A stretch of 17,589 nucleotides of DNA from Lachnoclostridium sp. UBA739 (GTDB taxonomy: Bacteria > Bacillota_A > Clostridia > Lachnospirales > Lachnospiraceae). Positions within the stretch are counted from its first letter, which is position 1; each line of letters starts with the position of its first letter. Below the pieces are notes generated by a model. It worked only from the letters and a program-made list of their open reading frames with translations, was not told the DNA's origin and searched no databases. The position numbers were made by a program, and so were the translations under genes. The stretch lies in assembly GCA_002297865.1 (NCBI GenBank), contig DBKX01000259.1:1-17589 (forward strand). Reading direction: 5' to 3'. Below, piece by piece: positions 1 to 5,981 of this stretch.

Positions 1-191
1 ATATAAATAAACTTCATAATAAGATTCAAAAAGGCAGGACGGCAACACATTTATTTCCAGTGAAAAGTGCTTAATTTTGGCCCCTTTAAAATGAATGAAT
101 TAGCCATGCAAAATGGCTTATTAAAGTGCGCCGCTTTTTAGAGTTCGTGGAATTAATAAGGACTTTTGCTTCTAAAATAGCCAAAATGAAA

Positions 192-228
192 GTGCCGCTT
201 CACGATTTTTCAATCGTTAAAGCGACAC
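192..228. repeat. Imperfect 15-bp stem-loop
   Basis: GTGCCGCTT (192-200) pairs with AAGCGACAC (220-228) with one C-A mismatch. Inside it ACGATT (202-207) pairs with AATCGT (212-217) around a TTTC loop. On the plus strand no T-run follows, so it is not a standard plus-strand terminator. On the minus strand a T-rich stretch (TTTCATTTT) follows, so a weak minus-strand terminator or a mobile-element end are possible. A related string, AAAGTGCGCCGCTTTTT, occurs at about 123-139. Confidence 0.5.
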
Positions 229-255
229 CCCCACTGATTCTTATAGGAAAGTCCT

Positions 256-286
256 TTGCATGTATATTTTCGTTCTCAAATATGAT
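256..286 (+). promoter_or_regulatory. Weak sigma-A-like promoter for the cysteine-rich protein gene
   Basis: TTGCAT (256-261) and TATGAT (281-286) are separated by 19 bp. This is longer than ideal, so the assignment is tentative. It lies about 37 bp upstream of the chosen ATG at 323. Confidence 0.35.
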
Positions 287-322
287 AAAATGGTACAGAA
301 AAAAGACGAAGGAGAGAGTATC

Positions 323-748
323 ATGGAAAAAACAATGGAAGATTTAGTTGATAGAGCAACACAGAAACATCAAAGTGGGTATAACTGTTGTCAAGCAGTT
401 GCATGTGCATTTAGTGAAGAGTTAGGACTTGATGAAAACATAGTTTTTCGTATGGCAGAAGGATTTGGTGCTGGAATGGGTGGCATGCAGGCAACTTGCG
501 GTGCTGTAACAGGTGCTGTTATGCTGGCAGGTTTAAAGAATAGCCAAGGAATAGATAATATTGGAACAAAGGGAGCAACTTATAAACTTTCCAAAGAAAT
601 TATTGCCGAGTTTGAAAAAATGAATGGCTCTTCTATCTGTAAAGATTTAAAAGGACTTGAAACAAAGCAGATGTTACGTTCCTGCAGTGGCTGTATTGAA
701 GATGCTGTACGAATTGCCAAGAAAGTTGTATTCGGTCAGGAAGATTAA
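323..748 (+). CDS. C_GCAxxG_C_C family cysteine-rich protein
   Basis: 141-residue protein of the C_GCAxxG_C_C (split-Soret/redox-associated) family, common in anaerobes and usually of unknown function; a redox or metal-binding role is inferred from the cysteines. Visible features are the N-terminal GYNCCQAVACAF segment (Cys22, Cys23, Cys28), a glycine-rich middle ending in TCGAVTGA (Cys59), then Cys106 and a C-x-x-C near the end (Cys121, Cys124). I chose ATG 323 because GGAGAGAG (311-318) precedes it at suitable spacing; an in-frame ATG at 260 would add 21 residues unlike the family and overlaps the promoter. No signal peptide or membrane segment is seen, so it is probably cytoplasmic. The next gene has its own promoter, so they need not be an operon. 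Confidence 0.85.
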   Translation: MEKTMEDLVDRATQKHQSGYNCCQAVACAFSEELGLDENIVFRMAEGFGAGMGGMQATCGAVTGAVMLAGLKNSQGIDNIGTKGATYKLSKEIIAEFEKMNGSSICKDLKGLETKQMLRSCSGCIEDAVRIAKKVVFGQED

Positions 749-775
749 AAATCCTTTAAAATCCTCAATTTCGAA

Positions 776-794
776 CAAAAAAGAGTGTTTTTTG
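776..794 (+). terminator. Possible weak A/T hairpin terminator
   Basis: CAAAAAA (776-782) and TTTTTTG (788-794) form a 7-bp inverted repeat with a GAGTG loop, 28 bp after the stop codon. The stem is nearly all A-T, so it would be weak, and it abuts the -35 region of the next promoter. Confidence 0.3.
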
Positions 795-795
795 C

Positions 796-823
796 TTGAA
801 TTGTCGAAACAATGCCGTATAAT
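796..823 (+). promoter_or_regulatory. Sigma-A promoter of the FNT channel gene, with inverted repeat in the spacer
   Basis: TTGAAT (796-801), 16-bp spacer, TATAAT (818-823). The spacer contains a perfect inverted repeat, ATTGT (800-804) and ACAAT (809-813) around CGAA, placed where a regulator could block or remodel RNA polymerase. I cannot name the regulator. Confidence 0.6.
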
Positions 824-855
824 GTTATGGTGAGGATGAGAAAAGGAGAATTTAA

Positions 856-1704
856 ATGGAAAAAGGATTTTTTGCACCAAAGGAAATTATTGAAAACAAC
901 TTAAATGAAGCACCCAAAAAAGTAGGACAGCCATTTTACAAGATAGTCTTGCTTGGCATGTTAGCTGGAGCATTTATTGCGATTGGCGGACAGGCAAGTA
1001 ATGTTGCGGTACATGCGATAACCAATGCTGGACTAGCGAAAACAGTAGCAGGTACAATCTTCCCAATAGGATTAATGTTGATTCTGATTATCGGTGGACA
1101 GTTATTTACAGGAAACTGTCTTTTATTCATGGGAGCAGTTGATGGCCGTATTACTTACAAAAAAATGCTATTAAACTGGCTTACAATATTCTTTAGCAAC
1201 TTTGTTGGAGCTATTATTGTAAGTGTTTTAGTATATCAGTCAGGTCAGTTCGACATGAGCGGTGGACAGCTTGGTGCATACACAATCAAAGTTGCAGCAG
1301 GAAAAGTACACTTAACACCAATGCAGGGATTTGCATCTGGTATTATGTGTAATATTATCGTATGTGGTGCCGTATTAATGGCAGCAGCAGCAAAAGACAT
1401 CGCAGGAAAATGTTTTGCAGTTTTCTTCCCGATCTTTGCATTTGTAGTATCTGGATTTGAGCACTGTGTAGCAAATATGTATTATTTAACAGCAGGATTA
1501 TTGGCATCAAAAAACGACACATATGTAGCACAGGCGAAAGAAATTTTCCACTTAACAGATGCACAGATTACAGATGTCAATGTTCAAAATATTTTTGTTA
1601 AAAATCTGCTTCCTGTAACATTAGGAAATATTATTGGTGGAGCAATTTTTGTAGGCGGTATTTTCTATCTTATCTTTGGTAAGAAAAGTAAAAAAGAAGC
1701 GTAA
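856..1704 (+). CDS. Formate/nitrite transporter (FNT) family channel
   Basis: 282-residue integral membrane protein of the FNT family (FocA/NirC/hydrosulfide channel), pentameric channels that carry small monovalent anions. The family marks are present: GGQLFTGN (residues 80-87), the SGFEHCVANM segment with the central pore histidine (His203, equivalent to FocA His209), and six hydrophobic segments at about 30-50, 66-86, 106-127, 157-180, 186-214 and 249-275. Length matches the family (about 260-290). The start is supported by AAAGGAG at 842-848. In a fermenting anaerobe formate export/import is the most likely job; nitrite or hydrosulfide cannot be excluded by motif alone. It has its own promoter with an inverted repeat, suggesting regulation. 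Confidence 0.92.
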   Translation: MEKGFFAPKEIIENNLNEAPKKVGQPFYKIVLLGMLAGAFIAIGGQASNVAVHAITNAGLAKTVAGTIFPIGLMLILIIGGQLFTGNCLLFMGAVDGRITYKKMLLNWLTIFFSNFVGAIIVSVLVYQSGQFDMSGGQLGAYTIKVAAGKVHLTPMQGFASGIMCNIIVCGAVLMAAAAKDIAGKCFAVFFPIFAFVVSGFEHCVANMYYLTAGLLASKNDTYVAQAKEIFHLTDAQITDVNVQNIFVKNLLPVTLGNIIGGAIFVGGIFYLIFGKKSKKEA

Positions 1705-1780
1705 AAACCATTCCCTTTATCAGCGTAATATTTTCGACATTAGAAGCACATACTAACAAAAAGTTGAGTAGGAGGTTTCT

Positions 1781-1951
1781 ATGGCGAAAAAAGGAATGAG
1801 ACGACCTGGAGGATCGGATGAGCCACATAATGCAGCAGTGGACGTACAAGAAATTCAAGGAAAGGCAAAGACGGGAAATGCGAAAGCAGGACCGATAAGT
1901 GCACCGAACTGGGCACGAGATGATTATAAAACAGGTGACAAATTTCAGTAG
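1781..1951 (+). CDS. Small hydrophilic protein, 56 aa, unknown function
   Basis: A 56-residue ORF beginning MAKKGMRRPG and ending TGDKFQ, preceded by a strong AGGAGG (1770-1775) five bases before the ATG. It is hydrophilic, rich in Lys, Gly, Asp and Ala, has no cysteine, signal peptide or membrane segment, and is probably disordered. I do not recognise the family. A second tiny ORF with an equally good ribosome binding site starts 18 bp later, so the two look co-transcribed. The size and composition recall minor acid-soluble spore proteins, but no diagnostic motif is visible. The sequence CATACTA (1749-1755) upstream would suit a forespore sigma -10 box; this is weak evidence. Confidence 0.65.
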   Translation: MAKKGMRRPGGSDEPHNAAVDVQEIQGKAKTGNAKAGPISAPNWARDDYKTGDKFQ

Positions 1952-1969
1952 CTGATAGGAGGTTTTCGT

Positions 1970-2104
1970 ATGCCAAAGGATAGCCAGCCAGATAACAAAA
2001 AGGCGAGAATGGAAAAGTGTAATGGACAGACTCCAATTACACAGGAAAATATGAATAAAAACCCAAATGCAAAAAGAAAGTCAATTGCGCATAATGACGT
2101 ATAA
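1970..2104 (+). CDS. Small basic hydrophilic protein, 44 aa, unknown function
   Basis: A 44-residue ORF (MPKDSQPDNKK... ending AHNDV) with ATAGGAGG at 1955-1962 seven bases upstream. It is rich in Lys, Asn, Gln and Pro, with a single cysteine (Cys17) and no hydrophobic segment, so it is likely soluble and disordered. I do not recognise it. It is paired with the 56-aa ORF just upstream and followed 10 bp later by a strong terminator, which supports a real short transcript. A spore-associated or nucleic-acid-binding role is possible from composition only. Confidence 0.6.
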   Translation: MPKDSQPDNKKARMEKCNGQTPITQENMNKNPNAKRKSIAHNDV

Positions 2105-2114
2105 GCATAAAAAG

Positions 2115-2150
2115 GTACGGAATTCAGTTTGGAATTCCGTACTGTTTTTT
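2115..2150 (+). terminator. Rho-independent terminator
   Basis: GTACGGAATTC (2115-2125) and GAATTCCGTAC (2132-2142) make a perfect 11-bp stem with an AGTTTG loop, followed by TGTTTTTT (2143-2150). It ends the transcript of the two small ORFs and possibly the FNT gene. Confidence 0.95.
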
Positions 2151-2229
2151 ATGCTGTAGGAAATGGCAATCAGAAGTTAAAGCCATCCTAACGTTTTGGA
2201 ATAATCGCCCTGTGTGCTATGGAGACTTT

Positions 2230-2258
2230 TTGACAGGAAAAAAGGGATTGTGTATAAT
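2230..2258 (+). promoter_or_regulatory. Perfect consensus sigma-A promoter of the VanZ-family gene
   Basis: TTGACA (2230-2235), a 17-bp spacer, then TATAAT (2253-2258). Both hexamers match consensus exactly. The likely start of transcription is near 2265, about 29 bp before the ATG at 2294. Confidence 0.9.
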
Positions 2259-2293
2259 GGAAGAGGTTAGAAAAACGAGTGAGGAGGATTAAG

Positions 2294-3703
2294 ATGTATA
2301 TAGTATTTCACTTATTACGAAGTTCGTTTGGATTATGTCTAATAGTTGGTGGAGCTTTAATCGCACTGTATCTGTTAGGGTATTTTCTGTTATACAAAAA
2401 GTTTTTTCATGGGGAACGGACAGTAAGTGTACTACAAGGCATCTTTATCTTAATGCTTTTTATGTATTTAGCTATAGTTCTAATGGCAACGTTTCTTTCT
2501 AGAGGGGCGTACTATAATCATGCTGTGAACCTTAGTGTGCTAAGAACTTATAGACAGGCATGGAATTCTTTTATCAAAAGGGATTGGAGCGTTATCATAT
2601 TAAATATTCTAATGTTTGTTCCAATTGGATTTCTGTTACCATTATCATTTTCTAAGTGTAAGAAAAGCTGGGTTACTTATCTAATTGGACTGATTCTTAC
2701 GATTGCAATCGAAACGGGGCAATATATAAGTCGTCAAGGAATTTTTGAAGTTGTGGACATTGTACATAATGGAGCAGGATGCGTGGTTGGATATGGTTTT
2801 TGGATTATTTGTAACACCATTTATGAGAAGATTACAAGGAAAGAAAATAGAACATATTCGGTTAGGCAGATGTTAGTTTATCAGATCCCTTTTGCATTGT
2901 TAATAGGTCTATTTACAACAATATTTGTATCGTATCAGATGAAGGAATTAGGCAATATGACAACGAGCTACGAGGTAACGAAAGATATGTCTCATATAAA
3001 ATTGAGTACAGAAGTTTCATTATCTACAGAACATACAAAAGCAAATGTATATCAGGCGAAAAAAAGTTCGAAGGCAGAAACACTAGAGAAAGCGAATAGG
3101 ATTTTCAAAGTTCATGGTACTAGTGTAAAAGAAGAAGAAACCAAGGCATATGATGAATCAATGGTCTACTACAGTAAAGATGGAAAGTACACTTGCTGGG
3201 TTAATTTCATGGGGGGAACGACATGGTTTACTGCCTTTGAAGAAAGTGGAGAAACCAGTGATCCCGCTACATATTCACGAAAAGAATTAAAGGAATGCAT
3301 GAAACCATATGGTATCAATATTCCAGACAGTGCTGCGATTACACAGGAAGAAGATGGTCAATATACTGTGCAGGTTAATATGGCAAAAGTAAAAAATTCT
3401 TATATAGATGGTACTTTAACTTGCCATATTAATAAAGAGGGGAAGGTAGAAAGCTTTAATGACCAGATGATACATTATAAAAAATATAAAAAGTTTGCTA
3501 TTATATCCGAGCGAGAGGCATATGGGCAGATTCAGAAGGGAAAATTTAATTATTATGCTGAACCGAAAGTGAAAGAGATGAAAGTAAAAGAGGTAAAACT
3601 TGTATACTTAATGGATTCGAAAGGTTTCTATCAGCCAGCATATGATTTTAAGATGAAGACAGATAAAGATGTGCGAAATATTTATATACCCGCAATACAG
3701 TAA
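2294..3703 (+). CDS. VanZ-family membrane protein with C-terminal extracytoplasmic domain
   Basis: 469-residue protein. Hydrophobic segments lie at about 11-34, 45-68, 98-117, 126-141, 151-174 and 195-214. The third to fifth carry the VanZ-family pattern: NILMFVPIGFLLPL (104-117), Glu140-x-x-Gln143, Arg147, Asp155 and Asn159-Gly. VanZ domains are linked to low-level teicoplanin resistance in one case, but most members have no known substrate. Residues from about 220 to the end form a hydrophilic, probably extracytoplasmic domain containing YYSKDGKYTCWVNF and repeated Tyr/Lys-rich beta-like stretches; I do not recognise it. This is far longer than a stand-alone VanZ (about 160 aa). I preferred ATG 2294 because GAGGAGG (2281-2287) sits just before it; a GTG at 2279 would put that site inside the gene. 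It is monocistronic, converging on the next gene. Confidence 0.8.
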   Translation: MYIVFHLLRSSFGLCLIVGGALIALYLLGYFLLYKKFFHGERTVSVLQGIFILMLFMYLAIVLMATFLSRGAYYNHAVNLSVLRTYRQAWNSFIKRDWSVIILNILMFVPIGFLLPLSFSKCKKSWVTYLIGLILTIAIETGQYISRQGIFEVVDIVHNGAGCVVGYGFWIICNTIYEKITRKENRTYSVRQMLVYQIPFALLIGLFTTIFVSYQMKELGNMTTSYEVTKDMSHIKLSTEVSLSTEHTKANVYQAKKSSKAETLEKANRIFKVHGTSVKEEETKAYDESMVYYSKDGKYTCWVNFMGGTTWFTAFEESGETSDPATYSRKELKECMKPYGINIPDSAAITQEEDGQYTVQVNMAKVKNSYIDGTLTCHINKEGKVESFNDQMIHYKKYKKFAIISEREAYGQIQKGKFNYYAEPKVKEMKVKEVKLVYLMDSKGFYQPAYDFKMKTDKDVRNIYIPAIQ

Positions 3704-3767
3704 TAGATTATATGATTTATCTTTTGACAAAGGGGAGTATTATAAAAAAGCAGATTTGTAAAATACA

Positions 3768-4598
3768 TTAATGCAAAGAATGCTTTTCAATAAACGTATC
3801 AATATTCAAAAAGTCATCATAGCAGGCTTTAATTTTTTCAGTAGGCCAATTCCACCATGCGATTTCATTCAGCTTTTCAATCTGTTCTGGTGTAAAGCGA
3901 AAACGTATAATTCTTGCTGGAACGCCTGCAACTACAGCATAATCAGGCACATCCTTCGTAATTACAGCTCCTGCAGCAGCAATTACGCCATTTCCGATTT
4001 TCGCTCCATTTGTAATCACTACATTTTTCCCAAGCCACACATCATTTCCAATGACACTTTTCTTCGTAAAATCATAGATGTTAAATTTAGGTTCGTCCAG
4101 TTCAGGATTTTTATCAGCAGAATAAATAAATGCATGGGTTGTTACCATATGAAGTGGATGATTTGGAACTACACATGCGCCTTGGGCAAAACTGCAAAAC
4201 GAACCAATACTCTCCACATAGAGACTTCCCTTTGCCAGCGGACCATAACAATATCGGCCTATCGTAGCTGTTTTTTTTCCAGCATAAAATAAACGTTTCA
4301 TAATAATCTCAGATGGAAGTTCCTTTAATTGGTCAATTACAGTATCATTTGTTGTTGTTATCAGCATACATACTTGTTCAGTTAGTGAAGACTTCTTTAA
4401 CTGCTCTGTGGTTAAAATATTGGGATTCCATTTGGCTAGTAGATTATCAACTAAAAACAGTTCTCTTATATTATATCTCATGTTCAATATTTGCTTTGCC
4501 AGCATTCCATCTTGTCCAAAAGGGAAAATGATAAATTGATGACATCCATTTTCTAAAGAGTCTCTGATTGCCTGATCTATTACGCTATAGTTACTCAT
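3768..4598 (-). CDS. CatB-like hexapeptide O-acetyltransferase with PglD-like N-terminal domain
   Basis: 276-residue protein. Residues about 1-110 look like the small Rossmann-like domain of PglD/NeuD-type sugar acyltransferases (FIIFPFGQDGMLAKQIL near the start). The rest is a left-handed beta-helix of hexapeptide repeats with the xenobiotic acetyltransferase signature: PNHPLHMVTTHAF with the likely catalytic His, IGNDVWLG, then AAGAVITKDVPDYAVVAGVPARIIR and a WWNW motif near the C-terminus. It would transfer an acetyl group from acetyl-CoA to a hydroxyl or amino group, likely on a surface or capsule sugar; true chloramphenicol inactivation is less likely given the extra domain. The start is M at 4598 because GGAGG lies five bases upstream; the frame stays open to 4703 but that extension lacks a site. 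It is oriented opposite to its neighbours, so not part of the peptide operon. Confidence 0.85.
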   Translation of the reverse strand: MSNYSVIDQAIRDSLENGCHQFIIFPFGQDGMLAKQILNMRYNIRELFLVDNLLAKWNPNILTTEQLKKSSLTEQVCMLITTTNDTVIDQLKELPSEIIMKRLFYAGKKTATIGRYCYGPLAKGSLYVESIGSFCSFAQGACVVPNHPLHMVTTHAFIYSADKNPELDEPKFNIYDFTKKSVIGNDVWLGKNVVITNGAKIGNGVIAAAGAVITKDVPDYAVVAGVPARIIRFRFTPEQIEKLNEIAWWNWPTEKIKACYDDFLNIDTFIEKHSLH

Positions 4599-4650
4599 GC
4601 TACCTCCAGTTTGTTTGATTCGTGATAAGTAGTATTTCCAAAATAGAGAT

Positions 4651-4679
4651 AATATAATCTTAAGATTTGTTGTTATTAA
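4651..4679 (-). promoter_or_regulatory. Candidate promoter of the acetyltransferase gene
   Basis: On the minus strand TTAATA (4679-4674) and TATATT (4656-4651) are 17 bp apart, about 50 bp upstream of the start codon. The -35 box is weak. A palindrome-like AATTGT-TT-ACAATT lies just upstream at 4702-4715. Confidence 0.4.
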
Positions 4680-4857
4680 GGTCAGAGAGAACGAAAAAGG
4701 CAATTGTTTACAATTTTAAAATATTGTATTTCAGTGGCTAACTAGTCTCGATCTAAGCAATAAAATATAGAGGAAATGGTTCTAGCAGGACGTGGACGAT
4801 GGAAATAATGAAAACGAGGGATTTAACAATCAGAAGAATGGAATATACCACTGCGGA

Positions 4858-4880
4858 ATGTCAAGCATGTAACTTGACAT
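4858..4880. repeat. Inverted repeat, likely operator overlapping the -35 box
   Basis: ATGTCAAG (4858-4865) and CTTGACAT (4873-4880) form a perfect 8-bp inverted repeat with a 7-bp spacer. The right arm contains the entire TTGACA box of the operon promoter, so a dimeric regulator bound here would control polymerase access. Confidence 0.7.
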
Positions 4881-4901
4881 CTAATAGTGTTTTGATATAA
4901 T
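4874..4901 (+). promoter_or_regulatory. Sigma-A promoter of the NRPS operon
   Basis: TTGACA (4874-4879), 16-bp spacer, TATAAT (4896-4901) with an extended -10 TG at 4893-4894. Both hexamers are consensus. It is the only strong promoter I see upstream of the peptide operon. Confidence 0.85.
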
Positions 4902-4974
4902 TTATATAAAATTTAATCATATAGTGCAATAAATATACTGGAACATATAAAGAAAAATTAACTTAAAAATACAT

Positions 4975-5949
4975 ATGTTAGCTAAATGTTTTTATAGGAA
5001 AGACAGGGGATTAATCATATTAAGTGGTAGAGAAGATGTGGATGACAACATGCGTATAGAAGAAGAACAGCTTCTGGATCTAGCATTGGATATAATGGAG
5101 GAATCTGGTGCATTAGAAGCTTATCGATATATTCTGAGTCATAAATCTAATTTAAGGAGTTATGGTAGTCAGTTATATAATTATTTGTATTGTCTCGGAG
5201 CATTGGCAGGGTTGAAGACAGAAGCATTAGAATGGATGAAAGAGGCAATTGAGGTAAAAAGGTATTGGTATCGGCCAACCGTATTTGAAGACAGTGATTT
5301 GGATAGCCTGCGAAGTGAAAGTATATTTCAGAAATGTAGGGAGATTTCCGAGAAAAGGTACTATAAAGAATTGGAAAATGCCAAGACCGTTTGTACATGG
5401 GATTCTGTGAAGAGTAAAAAACTTGCACTGGTATTACATGGAAATCAACAAAATATTCAGATGTGTCAAAAACATTGGGAAGCTCTCAAGGGGCAGGGAT
5501 ATCAAGTAGAATATGTACAATCCAAAACGTTGGATTCTTATAACTTATATCGATGGGATGATGAGGAAACAATTCAACTGGAGCAGGTTGTAAAAACAAT
5601 ACAATGGAATAAGTATGATTCGCGCATTTTGTGTGGATTCTCAGCAGGATGTAACGAGATACTAAAAAATATTCTATATGCAAAAATGAAGTGTGAAGGA
5701 ATTATTCTTCAATCTCCCTGGATACCAATTATAGAGACGAACATGACGGAAATTTTAACTTTTATTCATGATAATTCTATATGGATGGAAATTATATGTG
5801 GGAGAGAAGACAAGGACTGTTTGTATTTGACAGAGAAATTTGCAGCTTCGGCAAGAGAGAGGAATATAAAAGTACGTGTTGAATGGAGTGAGGGAGTAGG
5901 CCATCAATATCCAAGTAACTTCAGTGAGATTTTAGATGGAATACAGTAA
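4975..5949 (+). CDS. Alpha/beta hydrolase with N-terminal TPR-like domain
   Basis: Up to 324 residues. Residues about 30-135 are helical and TPR-like, ending in the TPR end-of-group style pattern YWYRPTVFEDSDLDSLR. Residues about 148-320 are an alpha/beta hydrolase: ALVLHGNQQN (oxyanion strand), nucleophile elbow GFSAG with Ser223, a GREDKD segment giving the likely acid (Asp279 or Asp281), and EGVGHQYP with the catalytic His310. The triad looks complete, so an active esterase, thioesterase or peptidase is expected. As first gene of the NRPS operon it could act as an editing or release hydrolase, or mature the product; this is inference from position. The start is unsettled: ATG 4975 has no ribosome binding site; ATG 5050 (giving 299 aa and starting just before the TPR part) has only a distant AGAAG; GTG 5038 is another option. 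Confidence 0.75.
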   Translation: MLAKCFYRKDRGLIILSGREDVDDNMRIEEEQLLDLALDIMEESGALEAYRYILSHKSNLRSYGSQLYNYLYCLGALAGLKTEALEWMKEAIEVKRYWYRPTVFEDSDLDSLRSESIFQKCREISEKRYYKELENAKTVCTWDSVKSKKLALVLHGNQQNIQMCQKHWEALKGQGYQVEYVQSKTLDSYNLYRWDDEETIQLEQVVKTIQWNKYDSRILCGFSAGCNEILKNILYAKMKCEGIILQSPWIPIIETNMTEILTFIHDNSIWMEIICGREDKDCLYLTEKFAASARERNIKVRVEWSEGVGHQYPSNFSEILDGIQ

Positions 5950-5981
5950 AAAGAAAAACTTTTATATTAAAAGAGGGAAAA

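Larger units (their letters stand above)
1..322. other. Left-edge stretch without a convincing gene
   Basis: I see no convincing coding region here; the open frame at 126-347 has no ribosome binding site and resembles no family I know. The stretch holds a short inverted repeat (AGCCAT 102-107 with ATGGCT 113-118), a long imperfect stem-loop (192-228) and a weak promoter for the following gene. It may be a degraded mobile-element end, but I cannot show that. Confidence 0.5.
4599..4974. other. Divergent intergenic region holding two promoters
   Basis: This A/T-rich gap separates the minus-strand acetyltransferase from the peptide operon. It carries a candidate minus-strand promoter (4651-4679), a 6-bp inverted repeat (4702-4715) and a strong plus-strand promoter with operator-like repeat (4858-4901). 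A 33-codon frame at 4799-4900 overlaps that promoter and is probably chance. No RNA gene was recognised. Confidence 0.6.

Noticed and set aside
260..322. Upstream ATG giving a longer cysteine-rich protein
   Set aside because: The extra residues overlap the promoter and lack a ribosome binding site; ATG 323 has a good one.
126..347. A 73-codon frame at the left edge
   Set aside because: No ribosome binding site, overlaps the well-supported gene at 323 in another frame, and the translation looks random.
3704..3767. Search for a bidirectional terminator between the convergent genes
   Set aside because: No stem with a T-run is visible; the TTGACA at 3724-3729 has no fitting -10 box for a promoter either.
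3771..4292. A 173-codon plus-strand frame opposite the acetyltransferase
   Set aside because: It is the antisense shadow of a gene with clear hexapeptide-repeat motifs and has no ribosome binding site.
4599..4703. Longer N-terminus of the acetyltransferase
   Set aside because: GGAGG sits right before the M at 4598, and the extension would cover the candidate promoter region.
4799..4900. A 33-codon frame with a Cys-x-x-Cys (MEIMKTRDLT...) just before the NRPS operon, possible precursor or signalling peptide
   Set aside because: It overlaps the operator and promoter, has only a poor AGGA upstream and no family features; it is most likely chance.
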